Positions 34,717-44,176 of a stretch of 64,000 nucleotides of DNA are shown here, piece by piece. Position 1 is the stretch's first letter. Each line of letters opens with the position of its first letter. Below the pieces are notes generated by a model. It saw nothing but the letters and a program-made list of their open reading frames with translations, was not told the DNA's origin and ran no database searches. Source of the DNA: Paenibacillus mendelii (GTDB lineage Bacteria > Bacillota > Bacilli > Paenibacillales > Paenibacillaceae). The position numbers and the translations under genes were made by a program. Where the stretch lies: assembly GCF_024498075.1 (NCBI RefSeq), contig NZ_JANHOF010000001.1:558001-622000 (forward strand), given 5' to 3'.

Positions 34717-36390
34717 ATGATCACGAAAGAGTCGTTACTGTCGGTTGTTGCTTTAGGCGGCGTCAATGAAATCGGGAAAAACATGTATGTGATTCAATAT
34801 GGGGATGACATTATTGTCATTGACTGCGGCTCCAAGTTTCCGGACGAAAGCCTGCTCGGGATCGATTTAATTATCCCGGATATTACCTATTTGTTAGAGA
34901 ATCAGAGCAAGGTCAAAGGCATTATAGTCACTCATGGCCATGAGGACCACATAGGCGGCATTCCATATATATTGAAACAATTGAATATGCCTGTGTATGG
35001 TACCCGGCTGACGCTAGGTTTAATTGAAGGGAAACTCAAGGAGCATGGTCTTCTTGCCAGTTCCAATCTGATCATCATCGATTCCGAATCCCAATTTTCG
35101 TTGGGTGCGATTGGCCTGCGTTTTTTTAGAACCAATCACAGTATCCCCGATTGCCTGGGAATTGCATTCACGACACCGGAAGGCACGGTTGTACATACAG
35201 GCGACTTTAAATTCGACTTAACTCCGGTTAACGAGCAATACCCGGATTTGCACCGGATGGCCGAGATTGGCAGGAATGGCGTCCTGGCTCTTCTGTCGGA
35301 AAGCACTAATGCGGAACGTCCCGGCTTCACCCCTTCTGAACGGCTTGTCGGCGAGCATATTGAAGAAGCCTTCTTTCAAGCGCATCAGAAAATCTTCATC
35401 TCCACCTTCGCTTCCAATGTGCATCGCCTTCAACAGGTGATCGATGCGGCTGAGAGAACCAACCGAAAAGTCGCTTTGCTGGGCAGAAGCATGCTCAATG
35501 TGGTGTCTATTGCAAGTGAACTTGGCTATTTGAAAATTCCGGATACGATGCTGGTTGAGGCAAGCGAAGTGAATAAATATGCCCCCGAGAAGATTGTTAT
35601 TCTGTGCACAGGAAGCCAAGGGGAGCCGATGGCTGCCCTATCCCGCCTGGCTAGCTCCAGCCACCGGCAGGTTAAGGTGCTGCCTGGCGATACGGTTATC
35701 ATTGCCGCTACGGCTATCCCGGGGAATGAACGAAATGTAGCGCGTGTCGTGGACAATTTATATCAGCTAAAGGCGAAGGTCATCTATGGATCAGGGACCG
35801 TAACAGGAATGCATGTATCCGGACACGCCAGCCAAGATGAGCTGAAGCTCATGCTTTCCTTGATGAAGCCCAAGTATTTTATTCCGATCCACGGCGAATT
35901 TCGCATGCTCCATCAGCATCGTTTGTTGGCGGAAGCCGTAGGCGTTGCGAAGGATAACACCTTTATTGTGAATAACGGGGATGTTGTCGATTTTTTGCAT
36001 CATAAAGCCTATCAATCCCGTAAGATCCCAAGCGGCAATACGTTTGTCGACGGGCTGGGAATCGGCGATGTCGGGAACATCGTACTGCGTGACCGCAAGC
36101 TGTTGTCTGAGGATGGCATTCTGATCGTGATCATCACGCTCAGCAAAATGGACGGTACGATTCTATCGGGACCCGATGTGATCTCACGCGGGTTTGTATA
36201 TGTTCGCGAATCGGAGGGCTTGCTGGATGAAGTGAGCCGAATCGCCGTGAAAGCCATCGAACAGCAACAGGAAACCGACGTGCATCAATGGGGCGCCTAT
36301 AAACAAACGATTAAGGATTCGATCGGACGATTCTTGTATTCCCATACGAAGAGAAGACCGATGATTCTCCCCATCCTCATTGAGGTCTGA
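34717..36390 (+). CDS. Ribonuclease J
   Basis: A 557-residue beta-CASP metallo-beta-lactamase nuclease, with both endo- and 5'-exonuclease activity on RNA. The zinc motif is THGHEDHIGG (H73, H75, D77, H78), with further ligands in 'HTGDFKFD' and 'PIHGEFRML', and the beta-CASP part has 'CTGSQGEPMAALSRLASS' and 'GSGTVTGMHVSGHAS'. The length matches RNase J1/J2 (about 555). ATG 34717 has GGAGGG at normal spacing; the upstream TTG overlaps it. J1 and J2 cannot be told apart from this window. Confidence 0.93.
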   Translation: MITKESLLSVVALGGVNEIGKNMYVIQYGDDIIVIDCGSKFPDESLLGIDLIIPDITYLLENQSKVKGIIVTHGHEDHIGGIPYILKQLNMPVYGTRLTLGLIEGKLKEHGLLASSNLIIIDSESQFSLGAIGLRFFRTNHSIPDCLGIAFTTPEGTVVHTGDFKFDLTPVNEQYPDLHRMAEIGRNGVLALLSESTNAERPGFTPSERLVGEHIEEAFFQAHQKIFISTFASNVHRLQQVIDAAERTNRKVALLGRSMLNVVSIASELGYLKIPDTMLVEASEVNKYAPEKIVILCTGSQGEPMAALSRLASSSHRQVKVLPGDTVIIAATAIPGNERNVARVVDNLYQLKAKVIYGSGTVTGMHVSGHASQDELKLMLSLMKPKYFIPIHGEFRMLHQHRLLAEAVGVAKDNTFIVNNGDVVDFLHHKAYQSRKIPSGNTFVDGLGIGDVGNIVLRDRKLLSEDGILIVIITLSKMDGTILSGPDVISRGFVYVRESEGLLDEVSRIAVKAIEQQQETDVHQWGAYKQTIKDSIGRFLYSHTKRRPMILPILIEV

Positions 36391-36487
36391 CTTACAGCCG
36401 GTCACCGCCGCTTGGTACTTCTGCTTGTCCCGTCTATCCGTTTCTCTAGTGCGCTGACTGCTGGTGTGCAGGACTTCGATGCTGTTA

Positions 36488-37058
36488 GTGTAACGGTACT
36501 TTACGGAGTTACAGGGTACTGAAGTTGCCCGCCTCTCCGCTGTAAGTCTTAGTTATGGGCGTTACAGAGTGCCGAGGTGGACCACCTCTCCGCTGTAAGT
36601 CCAGTTATGGGCGTTACAGCTGCTGTTTCTGGTACTGGACCGAGTTTCTGGACCTGTAACGGTACTTTGTGGCGTTACAGAGGTGCCGAAGCGGCCCGCC
36701 CCTCGCTGTAAGTCCAGTTATGGGCGTTACAGCTGCTGTTTTCTGGGGCTGGACCGAGCTTCTGGACCTGTAACGGTACTTTTCGGCGTTACAGAGCGCC
36801 GAAGCGGCTCACCTCTCCGCTGTAAGTCCAGTTATGGGCGTTACAGCTGCTGTTTTCTGGGGCTGGACCGAGTTTCTGGACCTGTAACGGTACTTTTCGG
36901 CGTTACAGCCCCCTCCGCTGTAAGTCCAATTATGGGCGTTACAGCTGCTGTTTTCTGGTTCTGGACCGAGCTTCTCATCCTGTAACGGTACTTTGTGGCG
37001 TTACAGGGTACCGAAGCGGCCTCCCCCTACTCTGTTAGACCAGTTATGGGCGTTACAG
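36488..37058. repeat. Array of eleven 27-bp imperfect palindromes of two alternating types, 114-bp period
   Basis: Type A has arms CTGTAACG and CGTTACAG around a GTACTTT centre and lies at 36488, 36654, 36768, 36882 and 36980. Type B has arms CTGTAAG and CGTTACAG around CCAGTTATGG and lies at 36540, 36593, 36706, 36820, 36918 and 37032. Nearly every unit is exactly 27 bp. A-to-B gaps are 25 bp (one is 9), and B-to-A gaps are 34-35 bp, so A repeats every 114 bp (36654, 36768, 36882). The spacers are also conserved. No protein is encoded. Confidence 0.92.
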
Positions 37059-37144
37059 CAACGGCTGGCTGTTACTATGCGGACTGACTGGATGCAGAGG
37101 TTCACATTAGACGGCTAATCCACTCAGCACTACATCTTATTCGA

Positions 37145-37188
37145 CACAGCAAAGCACCGCAGAACGAATTCTGCGGTGCTTTGCTGTG
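37145..37188 (-). terminator. Very strong prs terminator
   Basis: A perfect 20-bp inverted repeat starting CACAGCAAAGCACCGCAGAA (37145-37164), with its complement at 37169-37188 and a 4-base loop. It lies downstream of prs. Confidence 0.85.
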
Positions 37189-37224
37189 TTTCCGCCATAT
37201 GCTGCCTTCATCCTCAGGCAAGCA

Positions 37225-38172
37225 CTAGACGCTTTTAATTTTGAACAATCTGCTGATGGATCCCCCGTGTATGTTCGTACGAATCGCCTCAGCCAGCAAG
37301 GATGACACGGTTAGAACCTTCACATAATCGGGACATGGCTCCTGCAGAGGAATCGAATCCGTGATGATGAGCTCCGTGATGTTCTTGTGATTCAGACGCT
37401 GCAGCGCCGAGCCCGAGAATACCGGATGGGTCGCGCAGACATAGGAATCATGCGCTCCTCTTTCCTTCAGCCCCTCAACAACGTTCACGATGGTAGAACC
37501 GGTATCGATCAAATCCTCGATGATAATCGGAGTATGGCCTTCGACCTCGCCGATAACATGCGTAATGACCGACTCATTATGACTCGGACGTTTCTTAACC
37601 ATAATGGCAAACGGATAATCCAAGTAGTTCGCCAATTTCTCCGCGGTTTCCGCGCGTCCCGCATCCGGCGAGACAATAATCGGGTTCACGATATTCTTCG
37701 ATCGGATATACTCGCAGATCAGATCGAGCGCCGTTAGATGGTCGACTGGGATGTTGAAGAATCCTTGGATTGCAGAGGAGTGTAAGTCCAGTGTGATCAC
37801 TCGGTTCGCACCGACGGTGGTGAGGACATCGGACAGCATTTTCGCTGAGATTGGCTCACGTGGAGCGCTTTTCCGTTCCTGCCTTGCATATCCGAAGTAT
37901 GGAAGGATAATATTTATCGTTTTTGCAGAAGCCCTCTTGGCGGCATCAATCATAATGAGGAGCTCCACAAAATGCTCGTTAATGGGATGGGAAAAAGATT
38001 GGATCAAATATACATCACGGTTACGAATGCCTTCTTCATAATGCACATAGATCTCGCCGCTTTTGAAACGGGAGCGTTTCATCTTCCCTAAGGGCTGATC
38101 TAATTGCTGGCAAATTAGCTCCGCTAGCTCTGGATTCGAAGAACCCGTAAAGATAGCAATTTTGTCGTTCAA
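37225..38172 (-). CDS. prs: Ribose-phosphate pyrophosphokinase
   Basis: A 315-residue PRPP synthetase, supplying PRPP for nucleotides, histidine and tryptophan. Seen are 'IFTGSSNPELAELICQQL', 'RNRDVYLIQSFSHPINEHFV', the ATP-binding 'LPYFGYARQERKSAPREPIS', 'LDLHSSAIQGFF', 'VSPDAGRAETAEKLA' and the PRPP loop 'IIIEDLIDTGSTI'. TTG 38172 has AAGGAGG eight bases upstream and gives the usual length, so the ATG at 38190 is not used. It is not in the common glmU-prs arrangement, so it may be a second copy. Confidence 0.92.
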   Translation of the reverse strand: MNDKIAIFTGSSNPELAELICQQLDQPLGKMKRSRFKSGEIYVHYEEGIRNRDVYLIQSFSHPINEHFVELLIMIDAAKRASAKTINIILPYFGYARQERKSAPREPISAKMLSDVLTTVGANRVITLDLHSSAIQGFFNIPVDHLTALDLICEYIRSKNIVNPIIVSPDAGRAETAEKLANYLDYPFAIMVKKRPSHNESVITHVIGEVEGHTPIIIEDLIDTGSTIVNVVEGLKERGAHDSYVCATHPVFSGSALQRLNHKNITELIITDSIPLQEPCPDYVKVLTVSSLLAEAIRTNIHGGSISRLFKIKSV

Positions 38173-38475
38173 CAGATTTTCCTCCTTCATTTCCGAGCAA
38201 AACCATTCTGCCGGATTTCACTACTCAAACACCATATGTATTCATTGTACACGCTATATGAATTCTGTCCAAGTTTTTATACTTTAATCGGACCGGCTGC
38301 GAACTTGTTTCCAAACGCGGTATATGCGGCAAACCCGCTATTCCCGCTGGTTTGATGGGAAGGCACGGTTTATGTCGAAAAATGTTCACAGATCACAAGC
38401 GAGTGTTTATATTATAATAGCCTATGTGTGTGTTTTGAGAACATCCACAACTAGACCTACTTATAATGGAGATTA
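38173..38475. promoter_or_regulatory. Divergent promoter region prs / PAP2 gene
   Basis: About 300 bases between divergent starts. TTGTACA-like and TATAAT-like patches occur near 38240-38425, for example TATATTATAATAG just before 38425 on the plus strand, which suits a PAP2 promoter -10. Nothing else was recognised. Confidence 0.4.
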
Positions 38476-39144
38476 ATGATCATGCTATTACGACTGAAGC
38501 GCTTTTGGCCTTTATCCACCATGCTTGTTTTCCCTGTGCTCGGCATGCTGTACGCGATGTTTAACCAGCCGCTCGAAACCGTATACAGCCTAGAATCCGG
38601 ATTCGACCGAGCCATACCGTATATCAAATACTTTTCCGTTCCGTATTCGATCTGGATTTTTTACATTTATGTGTGTCTCATCTATTTCTTTATCAAGGAT
38701 CCGAAGTTCTACTACCGCTCACTTCTTACCTACACGTTATGTGCGTTAATCTGTTACGCGATCTACTCCGTCTTCCAGACGACGGTCGCGCGGCCTGTGC
38801 TCACGGGTGATGATGTATTTACCGCCGTAACGCGCTTTATCTATAATCGCGACCAGCCGTTCAACTGTTTCCCGAGCATTCATTGCTTCTCCAGTTATAT
38901 GGTCATGAAGGCGTTGTTTACCAGCGGTTTCCGCAACAAGTGGAATCAAATTCTGATTTATGGCATGTCATCCCTGATCATCGTGTCGACCCTCTTCGTC
39001 AAGCAGCATGTCATTATCGATGTGCTGGGCGGTATACTGATCGTTGAAATCGTGTATCGCGGTATCGTTTATGCGGAGCGTACCTTCTTTAACCCCTCTG
39101 CATTGTCCAAAAAGAACCCCGTCAGCAAAAATGCGGACGCCTGA
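38476..39144 (+). CDS. PAP2 superfamily membrane phosphatase
   Basis: 222 residues, with about six membrane spans. The phosphatase core is recognisable: 'FNCFPSIHCFSSYMVM' (the PSxH motif with its catalytic His) and 'STLFVKQHVIIDVLGGILI' (the H...D motif). Such proteins remove phosphate from lipids such as phosphatidic acid or undecaprenyl pyrophosphate. ATG 38476 follows GGAG closely, and ATG 38482 is the alternative. The stop lies within a terminator hairpin. Confidence 0.85.
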   Translation: MIMLLRLKRFWPLSTMLVFPVLGMLYAMFNQPLETVYSLESGFDRAIPYIKYFSVPYSIWIFYIYVCLIYFFIKDPKFYYRSLLTYTLCALICYAIYSVFQTTVARPVLTGDDVFTAVTRFIYNRDQPFNCFPSIHCFSSYMVMKALFTSGFRNKWNQILIYGMSSLIIVSTLFVKQHVIIDVLGGILIVEIVYRGIVYAERTFFNPSALSKKNPVSKNADA

Positions 39145-39157
39145 TAAGGCGATCCGC
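39133..39157 (+). terminator. Terminator overlapping the PAP2 stop codon
   Basis: GCGGA-CGCC (39133-39141) pairs with GGCG-TCCGC (39148-39157) around the stop codon, followed by eight Ts on the plus strand. Confidence 0.85.
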
Positions 39158-39174
39158 TTTTTTTGTTTGCTTAT

Positions 39175-41367
39175 TTATCCAAAATGACCGTCCCAGGCTC
39201 TCCACTTATGATCCGCCCTTAGGAAGGATGATGATTGAAATTGATAGGCGGACATCTGCGGCGTACGAAATAGCGAGACTCCATTATAGACAACTCCGCA
39301 GCCGTTGACGAATCCGTACCGGTTGGTTCCGGTTCCGCCCTCCCGGACGAATGAGAAGTCGGCATCCGTCCCGATTATTCCGTAATTGATGCACCCTTGC
39401 TCCCAGGTGTATTTCGGATAACCTCCGTACTCCCCTATTCCTTTATCCAGATCAAGCTTATATGTAAGATGTATCGATTTCCCATTGGCCGTGTAATGAA
39501 GGGCTAGAAGGTCGTTCTCAGGTGAAAGCTGGCTAATCTGCACACGGTCTCGAATCGGTATCACGCTATTAGCGAGTGCATAGGGAGTCAGCACGGTTAC
39601 GAAACAATTCATCGAACCTTGAGTCACGCGGCGGGTGTCCAGCTCGTAGACCATCTCACTATCCGCGTAGCAGCGTTTGATTGTTTCCTGACCGTTACGG
39701 CGGGTGCTGCCTGGAAACTCAATGAGCAGCGCAAGTTCGGTTCGATTCGCGAGCGGATTCGCATCACCTGGACCCTTATGAATCTGCTGAACCTGACCCA
39801 CATAGTGGCGATCGCCCGATTCCAACACGGTACCTGGATGCCATAAATTTAAGGTACTCAGCACTTTATCGCCCTGTGACTGGGTCCAGTCCACTAGGAT
39901 GAATATGCCTTCCTCCTTTAAATAGGTAATCGCGCGGTCCCATGTGACATTGTGAAAAGGCTCCCGCATACGGGTACGGCTGTAGTCCAGCTCGCCATAG
40001 GACTGAAAATGAAGCTTCTCCGTGGAGACACGCTTATAGGTACCATCATCGTGGATGAAATCGAAGACGGAGCCGTCCCCATCCGGGACGCCATCCCGAA
40101 AGACGAGACGATTGTGATAAATATCCGCACGATACCGACCGTTGGGCGCTCCGTCCCGGTACCCGCCGTCATGCAGAAGGATTTGCTGCTGCTTGGCAAA
40201 GAAAACGATTGAATTCTCATCCGCGTGCCCATGGTGAGCCTTCTCCGCGGGAGCATTGATCGTGCGCCGCAAATATTCTCTGGGAATGTACGCGTAGTCA
40301 CCCTCATCGCGATAATTCAACAGCATGTAGGTTGAATCGTCCTCCCAGCCATCGCGGAAGGCAAGCTTCTTCCCGATGACGTCCTCCAGCAGCTCTTCGC
40401 TCTGCCAGCTTGGCTTAACGGATTCCAGCTCATCATCCGACCAGAGATAGGCGTTGGAGAAATAGGCGGCGAGATAGACCGAGGGCGGCCCTTCCTCATG
40501 AGCAAGAAAGTACTCGTGAATTTTGCGGGCGGCATACTTCATATGTCCGCATTGATAGTAAGACGCCCCCTTCTCCAAGCAGGCCAGCCATAGATACCAA
40601 TAGGAATTGTAGTTGGAATCACCAAAGTCCGGCAGTTGACCGAAGGGTGCTAGAGCATGCGTGATGTAATCAAAATAATACTTCGTCTGCGGCTTCGCGA
40701 AGTAATCGTTCTCCCGGCCGGTCTGCTCGGCGTAGGCAATGCAGGAGGACAGCCATAAGGGCAAGTACAGCTCAGCGTCTTCAATCGACCATCCGCCGTA
40801 TGATTCTTCTGCCAAATAATCACGCAGCTTCGCCCACTCCCGCGTCTCCTCCGTATCCCCAAGCGCCGAGATGGCCAATGACATCGTGTAGACGCGAAGC
40901 ATGGATCGGTTATGTGCTCCCCACTCCGGGTAATGGATCATCGCTTGTACGCTGCTTCGGATCGATCCTTCAATTTGCCGCTTATCTTCCGGCGATAGAA
41001 GCGCTGAATCCTTCATAAACAGGTAGCCTTGAATATAATGCGTACCCTGAAAGAGCGGCTCGAAGGACGTAACCCCATGGGTATATTCAACATGGCGCTC
41101 CTTGATGAAATCAGGCACAATGTCCTTGAATGACTCGACGGACAGAAGGATCCGTCTTGCATGTTGACCATACTCTTCCTCGCCGGTCACATGATAGAGG
41201 AACCCTTCAGTTTGTGCGAGAATAGGAATATTTCCCGGCGGGGCATACATGCCTAGGAACTGATCCGGTCGAAACGACTGGCGCCATTGCTCGATACCCG
41301 CTTCATAATGAGTCCTCCCTTCAAGAACCGCCGCTTTAATATAAGCTAAATAGGTTTGTTTGTTCAT
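39175..41367 (-). CDS. Heparinase II/III-like polysaccharide lyase family protein
   Basis: A 730-residue protein. The N-terminal half is an alpha-barrel ('QFLGMYAPPGNIPILAQTEG', 'YPEWGAHNRSMLRVYTM', 'DFGDSNYNSYWYLWLACLEK'). The second half carries the heparinase II/III beta domain with 'AEKAHHGHADENSIVFFAKQ' followed by 'HDGGYRDGAPNGRYRADIYH', where family members have catalytic or metal His. No signal peptide is visible, so it may act on imported oligosaccharides. ATG 41367 has GGAGGAGGAG upstream. It is the last gene of the transporter operon. The substrate is most likely a uronic-acid glycan. Confidence 0.8.
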   Translation of the reverse strand: MNKQTYLAYIKAAVLEGRTHYEAGIEQWRQSFRPDQFLGMYAPPGNIPILAQTEGFLYHVTGEEEYGQHARRILLSVESFKDIVPDFIKERHVEYTHGVTSFEPLFQGTHYIQGYLFMKDSALLSPEDKRQIEGSIRSSVQAMIHYPEWGAHNRSMLRVYTMSLAISALGDTEETREWAKLRDYLAEESYGGWSIEDAELYLPLWLSSCIAYAEQTGRENDYFAKPQTKYYFDYITHALAPFGQLPDFGDSNYNSYWYLWLACLEKGASYYQCGHMKYAARKIHEYFLAHEEGPPSVYLAAYFSNAYLWSDDELESVKPSWQSEELLEDVIGKKLAFRDGWEDDSTYMLLNYRDEGDYAYIPREYLRRTINAPAEKAHHGHADENSIVFFAKQQQILLHDGGYRDGAPNGRYRADIYHNRLVFRDGVPDGDGSVFDFIHDDGTYKRVSTEKLHFQSYGELDYSRTRMREPFHNVTWDRAITYLKEEGIFILVDWTQSQGDKVLSTLNLWHPGTVLESGDRHYVGQVQQIHKGPGDANPLANRTELALLIEFPGSTRRNGQETIKRCYADSEMVYELDTRRVTQGSMNCFVTVLTPYALANSVIPIRDRVQISQLSPENDLLALHYTANGKSIHLTYKLDLDKGIGEYGGYPKYTWEQGCINYGIIGTDADFSFVREGGTGTNRYGFVNGCGVVYNGVSLFRTPQMSAYQFQSSSFLRADHKWRAWDGHFG

Positions 41368-41429
41368 ATCTTCTCTCCTCCTCCAATTCATTTCCCATTC
41401 GAATGAGTTTGCACAATCAATAGAAGAGA

Positions 41430-41453
41430 AGACCGCTGAGCATTCAGCGGTCT
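41430..41453 (-). terminator. Hairpin between binding-protein and lyase genes
   Basis: AGACCGCTGA (41430-41439) pairs with TCAGCGGTCT (41444-41453), followed on the minus strand by TCTCTTCT. It may partly end the transporter message or protect its 3' end. Confidence 0.6.
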
Positions 41454-41459
41454 AATCGT

Positions 41460-43127
41460 TTATTCAGGCTGGAAGTTAATGTTGTTATAAATTTCAGTCA
41501 ATTCCTTATCGTATTCTTCGCCGCCGAGCTTCTTCCAGCCTGCGATCATGGCATCGTATTCTTTGTCAGGATCGGAGGATACGATGATTTTCGTGATCGA
41601 CTCATTGATGAATTTCGCAATGGCATCCTGATTCTTCTGTGCGAACGGTCTTGGCTCCGATAGAATCACATGCTTCGGCGTGTACGTTTCGAAAATCTTC
41701 CACCAGTTTATTATAGTCGTTGCGTAGTATTCAGGATCGAATACCTGCTGCTTAACTGCATTATTCTTAAGCTGCTCATAGGTCGATTTTGGCTGCCCCT
41801 GCTGAATAAGGGATAGATCCCCGGGACCTGCGTACCATCCCACCTCTTTAGCGGTCTTATCCGGATCGATATTCTCCCACGAGCCATCGGCAGCCTTCTG
41901 GCGATGGACGCCTTCAATGCCGGATTGCATCGTCAGAATAACATCGGGATCAGCCATCCAGTTCAAATATTTCACCGCCGCGATCGCCTGCTCTTCTTTA
42001 CTTGCCTTCGGAACCATGATCAGCATCCCGTAGTCAGCCGAGCCTGCCGCATACCGCTTGCCATTCGGACCGATAAGCGGCTCCACCGGTACCCATCTGG
42101 CTTCCGGAACCGCCCCTCTCGACGAATCCGTCGAGGCTAAGCTCGAATCATTGTTCTCCATGAAGCCAGCTACGCCTTGTGCAATATACTGGTTAAACTG
42201 CTGATTGTTCACATCCGTGCCAAATTCCCTTGGGATTAAGCCTTCCTTATACAGCTTATTCAAAAACTTGAACATATCGCGTCCGCCCGGTGAGGCAATA
42301 TTCGATACAAACTTGCCGTCGAGCCAGACCCCGCCATACATATCCGTGCCGTTGCCCACCAACTGCGGACTAATACCGAATGCACCGGAGAGGTTATACA
42401 TGAATGCTTTGCCGATTGCCGGGAACGCATATGGAACGACCTTGTCCTTGCCCACATTGCCCGGATCCTTCTCTTTGAACGCTTTCAGAACCGTATACAG
42501 CTCATCGGCCGTGGTCGGCGCTTTCATATTGAGCTTATCCAGCCAGTCTTGACGGATTTTGATCGTCGGACCTCCGAATGGATTCGCTCGAATGGCCGGT
42601 ATCGCATATCTCTTCCCTTTGTACGTACCTGCCAGGTCAAGCGCCTTCTGATTGTTAGCCTTGATTTGCGGGCCGTACTTCTCCAGCAGCTCATCCAGCT
42701 CCCAGAGACCGCCCTGCTCGGCATATTTAAACAGCGTATTGGTATCGTAGGAGTAGATAATATCCGGCGCTTCGCCGGAGGCCAGCCAGACGTTGAGCTT
42801 GCTCTCCGCTTCACCGCGCGGAACGGCAACCATCTCAAGATCGATCCCCAGCGGCTTCACTTGCTCCTGAGCCCATTTGACGATTGGGGCTTCCGTCAGC
42901 TTCATTCCTTCCGGCGTATTCCCACGATCATAAATCATAACCCGGAGTTTCACTTGCTTGACCGGCTCTTCGTTTCCTGATCCGCCTTGGTCTCCTGTTG
43001 ACGGCTTGTTCGTGCTTCCCCCGGCATTTCCCGATTCTTTGTTGTTCGAGCTGCAGCCGGCCAGAAGCAGCGAGAAGGTGAGGATAATCGCCATCATGAA
43101 CTTGACCCCATTATTACGTATTACCAC
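41460..43127 (-). CDS. Extracellular sugar-binding lipoprotein (LplA-type)
   Basis: 555 residues. A lipoprotein signal (FMMAIILTFSLLLAGC, lipobox LAGC) and a Ser/Gly/Asn linker are followed by a large solute-binding domain of the LplA kind ('VWLASGEAPDIIYSYDTN', 'AKYGPQIKANNQKALD'-like helices, 'YAIPAIRANPFGGPTIKIRQ', 'DYGMLIMVPKASKEEQAIAA'). It would capture oligosaccharides at the cell surface for the two upstream permeases. GTG 43127 has AGGGAGG at normal spacing. The ATPase is missing here, as is usual for these systems, which share MsmX. Confidence 0.9.
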   Translation of the reverse strand: MVIRNNGVKFMMAIILTFSLLLAGCSSNNKESGNAGGSTNKPSTGDQGGSGNEEPVKQVKLRVMIYDRGNTPEGMKLTEAPIVKWAQEQVKPLGIDLEMVAVPRGEAESKLNVWLASGEAPDIIYSYDTNTLFKYAEQGGLWELDELLEKYGPQIKANNQKALDLAGTYKGKRYAIPAIRANPFGGPTIKIRQDWLDKLNMKAPTTADELYTVLKAFKEKDPGNVGKDKVVPYAFPAIGKAFMYNLSGAFGISPQLVGNGTDMYGGVWLDGKFVSNIASPGGRDMFKFLNKLYKEGLIPREFGTDVNNQQFNQYIAQGVAGFMENNDSSLASTDSSRGAVPEARWVPVEPLIGPNGKRYAAGSADYGMLIMVPKASKEEQAIAAVKYLNWMADPDVILTMQSGIEGVHRQKAADGSWENIDPDKTAKEVGWYAGPGDLSLIQQGQPKSTYEQLKNNAVKQQVFDPEYYATTIINWWKIFETYTPKHVILSEPRPFAQKNQDAIAKFINESITKIIVSSDPDKEYDAMIAGWKKLGGEEYDKELTEIYNNINFQPE

Positions 43128-43242
43128 ATTCGTTCCTCCCTCGGTTTTCGTTTACAGGAATCTATATACGGGACAGCCGCCTTACTGCCAGCGGCCATCC
43201 GGTCCTGTCATGGTTCACACCAGCACCTGTACCACCACTTCA

Positions 43243-44160
43243 TTACCCTTTTACAGAACCGAGAAATGATCCTTTGACAAAATATTTTTGCAGGAAGGGA
43301 TACACGATGAGAATAGGCACGGTTGCAAAAACAGCGGTTGCTGCCTTCAACGACTCCTCGATCACCTGCAGCTTACCCTCCTGCTGCATGACCTCCAGCG
43401 AAGTATCCAGTTGGGATAGCAGTAAGATGTTCCGCAATCGAACCTGCAGCGTATAGAGGTCTGGATTATCGATCATGATGACAGCGCCCATGTAGCTGTT
43501 CCAATGTCCTACCGCGTAGAATAATCCGATCGTGGCCATTACCGCACCGGAGAGCGGAAGCACGATTCGCAGCAAGTAGCGGGTGTTTCCGCAGCCGTCA
43601 ATAATCGCCGCTTCCCGTAATTCTTCAGGCATATTCTGAAAGAATGACTTCATAATGATGACATTGAATGCGCTGATCGCACCAGGAATCATAATGGCCC
43701 ACAGCGTATTAAGCATGCCAAGGTTCTTAACGAGCAGATAGCCGGGAATCAAGCCTCCGCCGAACATCATCGTGAAGATCATATAATTCAAGAAATATTT
43801 GCGTCCGACCAAATCCCGTCGTGACAGCGGATACGCCATTAGAATGGTGAAGATCATATTAATGGCTGTTCCTACCAATGTAACGAAGATCGTCACAGCC
43901 ATGGCGCGAATGACATTATCGTCCCAGAAGACGGATTTCATGGCATCCAGCTGGAACTCAACCGGCCACAGTACAACCTTCCCGGCTTGGATGGCATGAC
44001 TGCTGCTGAACGCATTCGCAAATGTATTGACGAAAGGGAAGATGCAGATGAAGGCAATCAAAGCGATTAGCGTGTAATTGATGACATGAAAGGATGTATC
44101 CCAGAGTGAGTATCGCCGTCTCCGGATAAGTCTTCCACGTGTGGGGTTCTGTTCTGACAT
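43243..44160 (-). CDS. Carbohydrate ABC permease (LplC/YtcP type)
   Basis: A 305-residue inner permease with six membrane spans. The ATPase-contact loop is 'EELREAAIIDGCGNTRYLLR', the EAA motif. It starts 'RRRRYSLWDTSFHVINYT' and ends 'YPFLQKYFVKGSFLGSVKG', which is the usual C-terminus. ATG 44160 has AGGAGTGA upstream, just after a 66-bp tandem repeat that separates it from its partner permease. It works with the other permease and the binding lipoprotein. Confidence 0.93.
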   Translation of the reverse strand: MSEQNPTRGRLIRRRRYSLWDTSFHVINYTLIALIAFICIFPFVNTFANAFSSSHAIQAGKVVLWPVEFQLDAMKSVFWDDNVIRAMAVTIFVTLVGTAINMIFTILMAYPLSRRDLVGRKYFLNYMIFTMMFGGGLIPGYLLVKNLGMLNTLWAIMIPGAISAFNVIIMKSFFQNMPEELREAAIIDGCGNTRYLLRIVLPLSGAVMATIGLFYAVGHWNSYMGAVIMIDNPDLYTLQVRLRNILLLSQLDTSLEVMQQEGKLQVIEESLKAATAVFATVPILIVYPFLQKYFVKGSFLGSVKG

Positions 44161-44176
44161 AGGCTCACTCCTAAAA

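Larger units (their letters stand above)
36391..37224. other. Long intergenic region holding a repeat array and a terminator
   Basis: 834 bases between the RNase J gene and prs. 36488-37058 is the palindrome array, and 37145-37188 is the prs terminator. 36391-36487 and 37059-37144 show nothing else. A plus-strand frame through the array (36683-36985) is a by-product of the repeats. Confidence 0.7.

Noticed and set aside
36683..36985. Plus-strand frame with repeated RCKSSYGRYSCCFLG-like segments
   Set aside because: It is a translation of the 114-bp palindrome array. It has no ribosome binding site, and the repeats conserve bases in spacers and stems rather than codons.
36488..37058. CRISPR array
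   Set aside because: Units are regularly spaced, but the spacers are conserved rather than unique, there are two alternating unit types, and no cas genes are present.
42549..42980. Long plus-strand frames opposite the binding-protein, lyase and kinase genes (also near 47321, 48456, 50972)
   Set aside because: They are antisense shadows of well-supported genes, with no sites and Arg/His/Gln-rich products.
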